Shown in pieces: positions 60,861 to 64,000 of a stretch of DNA of 64,000 bases (position 1 is its first letter; each line of letters begins with the position of its first letter). The notes under the pieces are model-generated. The model was given only the letters and a program-made list of their open reading frames with translations. It made no database searches and was not told where the DNA came from. The DNA comes from Enterobacter sp. C2 (GTDB taxonomy: Bacteria; Pseudomonadota; Gammaproteobacteria; Enterobacterales; Enterobacteriaceae). The stretch is from assembly GCF_019880405.1 (NCBI RefSeq), contig NZ_CP082269.1, positions 1,054,001 through 1,118,000 on the forward strand. The letters are read 5' to 3'. Position numbers and translations under genes: made by a program.

Positions 60861-61613
60861 TTATTGCGCCCCAATGCTCACCCGGCCAGCGCCGGTGACG
60901 GTGGCATCAATCACCCGTTCACTGCTGCTATTTTGCACCTTAATGCTCTCGTGCAGACGGCCATCTTTCAGCGCAACGCCTGCGGTTTGGGCGTGAATCC
61001 CCCCGGTCGCGGACGAAATCGTCACTGCCTGGCCACGCTTCACCAGCAACGGCAGCTGCAGCTGCGCGCGCAGGATCGGTTTCCATGCCCTCAGGGTTCG
61101 CTTCACCGTCATTCCCGTCGCCTCGTCGCGGTTCAACAGGGGCTCACCGCGTAGATTACTGATATTGAACTTCTTCATCACCAGCGCATCGGGAGTAAGC
61201 GTTTCCCCGCGCGCAATCTCCTTGATTGCCATCGCTATCGGTAGATAGACATCGGCCTTGACGGTGACGATGGCCTGCCACGGCGCGCCGCCTCCGCATG
61301 TCACCCGATAATTTTGCCGGGCGAGATTTTTCACCTGGAGCGGCGTGCTGCTAAGGCGCAGCAGCTGGCCACAGAGAGGAAGATCGGCGACGTTGCCGGG
61401 CATAAAGACGTTAAGGGTGTAGCGGTAGTCATGCCAGCCCGCGCGTGCGGCCAGCGCCGTAATCGCTTTTCCGGCCTCCTCAACCACCGCGATATTAATC
61501 TGCTGCCGAGCGCTGGTCAGAGGCGGGTGAGCCGTAACGAAGGGGGAAACGGCCAGCAGCATGCTGGCCAGTAAGCGGAAACAGGCTTTCCGCTTAACAA
61601 AGTAAGAGAACAT
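60861..61613 (-). CDS. lfgA: Flagellar P-ring chaperone FlgA
   Basis: 250 residues with signal peptide (LLASMLLAVSPFVTA) and SAF domain: AIKEIARGETLTPDALVMKK, VKRGQAVTISSATGGIHAQT. Periplasmic chaperone for P-ring assembly. Divergent from lfgB with a 89-bp gap. Confidence 0.92.
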   Translation of the reverse strand: MFSYFVKRKACFRLLASMLLAVSPFVTAHPPLTSARQQINIAVVEEAGKAITALAARAGWHDYRYTLNVFMPGNVADLPLCGQLLRLSSTPLQVKNLARQNYRVTCGGGAPWQAIVTVKADVYLPIAMAIKEIARGETLTPDALVMKKFNISNLRGEPLLNRDEATGMTVKRTLRAWKPILRAQLQLPLLVKRGQAVTISSATGGIHAQTAGVALKDGRLHESIKVQNSSSERVIDATVTGAGRVSIGAQ

Positions 61614-61642
61614 AAGTCTATACCTTTCAATAACTTAAAAGT

Positions 61643-61658
61643 TGGCATGTTATTTGTA
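61643..61658 (+). promoter_or_regulatory. Sigma-54-like promoter before lfgB
   Basis: TGGCATgttatTTGTA matches the sigma-54 consensus TGGCAC-N5-TTGCW with correct spacing; the C of the -12 GC is replaced by T. It lies 45 bp before lfgB. LafK is the expected activator. Confidence 0.5.
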
Positions 61659-61702
61659 TAACCGACACGCGCGTGAGTTATATGAAAGGAGTACGACGCA
61701 CT

Positions 61703-62050
61703 ATGGGGATCACTTTTCAGAAGGCACTGGGTGTACATGCTCAGGCGGTGAAGCTACGTCTTGCGAGGACCGAACTGCTTACCGCCAATCTGGCCAACGT
61801 CGATACGCCAAATTTCAAGGCTAAAGATATTGATTTCGCCCGGGAGATGCAACGGGCAAAAGAGGGTAACGAGCTGCCCACCACGCAGGTGATGTATCGC
61901 CTGCCGATGCAGCCGACACAGGATGGCAACACGGTCGAGCTCAACAGTGAACAGGCGCGTTTTTCGGAAAACAGCCTCGATTACCAGAGCAGCCTGACCT
62001 TTTTAAATATGGCTATCAGCGGCTTGAAAACGGCCATCGAAGGGAAATAA
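61703..62050 (+). CDS. lfgB: Lateral proximal-rod protein FlgB
   Basis: 115 residues from the ATG at 61703; AAGGAG lies 11 bp upstream and an in-frame ATG at 61682 would be inside that ribosome site. Rod signature RTELLTANLANVDTPNFKAK near the N-terminus and a C-terminal helix (LTFLNMAISGLKTAIEG). First gene of lfgBCDE. Confidence 0.93.
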   Translation: MGITFQKALGVHAQAVKLRLARTELLTANLANVDTPNFKAKDIDFAREMQRAKEGNELPTTQVMYRLPMQPTQDGNTVELNSEQARFSENSLDYQSSLTFLNMAISGLKTAIEGK

Positions 62051-62052
62051 CC

Positions 62053-62484
62053 ATGTCATTTTCTGACATCTATCAGATCTCCGGTTCGGCGATGACTGCC
62101 CAGACGGTACGGCTCAATACCGTTGCCAGCAACCTGGCCAACGCGGACTCCCCCGCCCAGAGCGAGGCGGCAACCTATAAAGCACGCAGCCCGGTATTTG
62201 CCGCGGTCTACCATAACAGCCTGACGCAGGCGGGGCATCACGGCCTGACCGGGGCCAGCGTGCGCGTGCAGGACGTCGTGGAGAGCGGCAGCGCCGTGCG
62301 CCGCTATGCGCCACATCATCCTCTGGCCGATCGGGACGGTTACGTCTGGTATCCGGATGTCAACGTGGTTGAGCAGATGGCCGACATGATGTCGGCTTCG
62401 CAAAACTTTGAGACCGGCGTTGACGTGCTCAACAACGTGAAGAGCATGCAGCAGAGCCTGCTGAAGCTGGGAGAAGGCGTATGA
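62053..62484 (+). CDS. lfgC: Lateral proximal-rod protein FlgC
   Basis: 143 residues with the rod/hook N-terminal motif (TVRLNTVASNLANADSPAQS) and the C-terminal EQMADMMSASQNFETGVDVL. Two bp after lfgB, overlap of 4 bp with lfgD. Confidence 0.94.
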   Translation: MSFSDIYQISGSAMTAQTVRLNTVASNLANADSPAQSEAATYKARSPVFAAVYHNSLTQAGHHGLTGASVRVQDVVESGSAVRRYAPHHPLADRDGYVWYPDVNVVEQMADMMSASQNFETGVDVLNNVKSMQQSLLKLGEGV

Positions 62485-63221
62485 GTTCCTCCGTATCGCT
62501 GAATACGCCCTATGCGGGCACAAATACAGGCAGCAGCGTATCTACTGCCACCACTACAACCGCCACAACGACAACCGCCACAACGACAACCACAACCGCA
62601 ACCTCTACCTCAATGGCAGATACTTTTCTGACGCTGCTGGTAGCGGAGATCCAGAACCAGGATCCCACCGACCCTACCGATCCCACCGAGTACGTGACCC
62701 AGCTCGCCTCGATGGCGCAGGTGGCAATGGCGGAGGAGGTAGCGACAGAGATGAACACCAACGCCATCCTGATGAGCAATCTTCAGGTCATGGCGCTGGG
62801 CAAGATGGTGGGCGATCCGATCATGGTTCAGACCACCACTCTTGAGGTTAGCGATGGCGCGATTCAGGGCCGCATCGACCTGGACGACGCCTGTACCCAG
62901 GTTGATATCCATTTCACCGACGCGGTCGGCAATGACTACGACATTCCGCTAACAGGGAGCGCGTTTGGACCGGGGGCGGTGAGCTTTAGCATCGATCCTG
63001 CGGACTACGGCATCCCGCCTGGGGACTACTCGGTGTCGGTGGTCACTGATACCGGCGAAGAGGAGGTGCCGGTCGAGGTGGCGGGCGTCGTCACCGACGT
63101 GCGTATTCCGCTGGATGGCGGTACGCCGTTGCTCAACGTCAGCGGCGTTGGGGAAGTCCCCTTCACCATGATTAGCCAGTTTGGCGTACCGGACGATACG
63201 CCGGCGCAGGACGTTGTTTGA
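62481..63221 (+). CDS. lfgD: Lateral hook-capping protein FlgD
   Basis: 246 residues. After a 15-residue start comes a threonine-rich linker (about residues 18-48), then the FlgD core (DTFLTLLVAEIQNQDPTDPT, VTQLASMAQVAMAEEVATEM) and Ig-like domains. FlgD caps the growing hook. The DNA of the linker is a 15-bp tandem repeat (see repeat). Confidence 0.93.
   Translation: MSSSVSLNTPYAGTNTGSSVSTATTTTATTTTATTTTTTATSTSMADTFLTLLVAEIQNQDPTDPTDPTEYVTQLASMAQVAMAEEVATEMNTNAILMSNLQVMALGKMVGDPIMVQTTTLEVSDGAIQGRIDLDDACTQVDIHFTDAVGNDYDIPLTGSAFGPGAVSFSIDPADYGIPPGDYSVSVVTDTGEEEVPVEVAGVVTDVRIPLDGGTPLLNVSGVGEVPFTMISQFGVPDDTPAQDVV
62556..62610 (+). repeat. Tandem 15-bp repeat coding the threonine linker of LfgD
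   Basis: ACAACCGCCACAACG occurs at 62556-62570 and 62571-62585 and decays into ACAACCACAACCGC after that. The unit is a multiple of three, so slippage would change linker length without breaking the frame. Confidence 0.8.
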
Positions 63222-63244
63222 TTATTTTAAAGGAGCAGTAAGTT

Positions 63245-64000
63245 ATGAGTTACAGCATTGCAGCCAGCGGCCTGAACGCGGTTAATCAACAGTTGGATGG
63301 CATCAGTAATAACATCGCCAACGCCGGAACGGTGGGCTACAAGTCCATGACTACCGACTTCTCCGCCATGTATGCGGGCACCCAAGCGATGGGGGTAAGC
63401 GTGGACGGAACGGCCCAGAGCATCTCACGCGGCGGCTCCATGGTCTCAACCGGGAACGCGCTGGATATGGCAATTAACGACGATGGCTTCTTCGTGCTTC
63501 GCGACAGCGCGGGCAACGTTACCTATACCCGGGCCGGGTCGTTTAATACGGATAAGAACGGCTACATCGTTAATGCTTCCGGTGATTATTTGCAGGGGTA
63601 TCCGGTGGATGCAAACGGTGCGCTGCAAACCGGTACGGTGACGGATCTGCAAATCAATACCGGATCGCTGCCCGCGCAGGCCACCCGCTCGCTCACCTTT
63701 AGCGCAAACTTTAACGCCGCTGATGTGACCATCGATACCCGTGCGGTTCCGTTCGATCCTGCTAACGCCGCCTCGTATAACAGCACCTATACCACCACGG
63801 TGTATGACTCGCTGGGCAATGAGCATGCCGTCAGCCAGTACTTTACCAAAACGGCGGATAACAGCTGGGAGGTGCACTATACCTTCGACGGCGCAGTGCA
63901 GCCTGGCTCTACGGCAATGACTTTTGATGAGCAGGGCAAGCTGGTGAGTCCTGCCGCGGCGGTGCCGATGACCTTTAGCGCGCCGGGCGCAGCCCCCATC
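63245..64000 (+). CDS. lfgE: Lateral hook protein FlgE (partial)
   Basis: The open frame runs from the ATG at 63245 to the window edge (at least 252 residues). GGAG lies 10 bp upstream. The N-terminus MSYSIAASGLNAVNQQLDGI and the motif ISNNIANAGTVGYKSMTTDF identify a hook-class protein; the following FVLRDSAGNVTYTRAGSF and FDPANAASYNSTYTTTVYDS fit FlgE. Forms the hook between rod and filament. The C-terminus is outside the window. Confidence 0.93.
   Translation, partial: MSYSIAASGLNAVNQQLDGISNNIANAGTVGYKSMTTDFSAMYAGTQAMGVSVDGTAQSISRGGSMVSTGNALDMAINDDGFFVLRDSAGNVTYTRAGSFNTDKNGYIVNASGDYLQGYPVDANGALQTGTVTDLQINTGSLPAQATRSLTFSANFNAADVTIDTRAVPFDPANAASYNSTYTTTVYDSLGNEHAVSQYFTKTADNSWEVHYTFDGAVQPGSTAMTFDEQGKLVSPAAAVPMTFSAPGAAPI

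Overview
The window is chromosomal DNA from a member of the Enterobacteriaceae. The strongest taxonomic signals are close matches to enteric genes: pheP, nfsB, ybdJ, ybdK, yafL, a ramR-ramA pair and a RyhB-type small RNA with a Fur box. Together they suggest an Enterobacter/Klebsiella-like relative; the genus cannot be fixed from the sequence alone. The pheP...nfsB...ybdJ-ybdK order matches the E. coli chromosome, but several accessory blocks sit between and beyond these anchors.

Layout. 1-2.5 kb: end of an HdeD-like membrane protein, a LysR regulator and an MDR quinone oxidoreductase. 2.6-7.4 kb: a four-gene chaperone-usher fimbrial operon (pilin, terminator, chaperone, usher, two-domain tip adhesin). 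7.8-10.3 kb: AI-2E family membrane protein, a cupin and an unrecognised small protein. 10.3-13.3 kb: a SiaABCD-like phosphatase / kinase / regulatory phosphoprotein / diguanylate cyclase operon whose phosphatase has a soluble CBS-like N-terminus. 13.5-18.3 kb: an iron-linked block with a RyhB-family sRNA under a near-consensus Fur box, a DUF1176 protein, a YncE-like lipoprotein behind a Fur-like site, and a TonB-dependent siderophore receptor. 18.4-24.5 kb: pheP, then a sugar-type module (MFS transporter, TIM-barrel isomerase-like protein, Gfo/Idh/MocA dehydrogenase, LacI regulator) behind a tandem palindromic operator. 24.5-27.7 kb: DHA2 efflux pump and divergent MmyB-like regulator, then a higBA toxin-antitoxin pair with a frameshifted toxin. 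27.7-31 kb: nfsB, ramR, ramA with its operator, ybdJ, ybdK. 31.1-36.1 kb: a five-gene peptide/opine-type ABC importer.

36.4-64 kb: most of a lateral (Flag-2 type) flagellar locus. Late genes lafABCDEFSTU come first (flagellin, cap, chaperones, hook-length control, FliL, sigma-28, stator), followed by a yafL orthologue overlapping lafU. The leftward export/switch operon lfiMNPQR-lfhBA follows, then the sigma-54 activator lafK with lfiEFGHIJ, a large three-domain glycosyltransferase, leftward lfgA and lfgMN, and rightward lfgBCDE, which runs off the end. Regulatory logic is partly visible: lafK (activator), a sigma-54-like site before lfgB, lafS (sigma-28), lfgM (anti-sigma) and sigma-28-like sites before lafA and lfgM.

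The most unusual items are the flagellar gene order, with yafL enclosed and lafA-U on the other side of lfhA from where I remember it in E. coli Flag-2; the three-domain glycosyltransferase; the SiaABCD-like circuit next to a Fur-controlled RyhB copy; and the frameshifted higB beside an intact antitoxin. No rRNA, tRNA, CRISPR array, insertion sequence or integrase was recognised.
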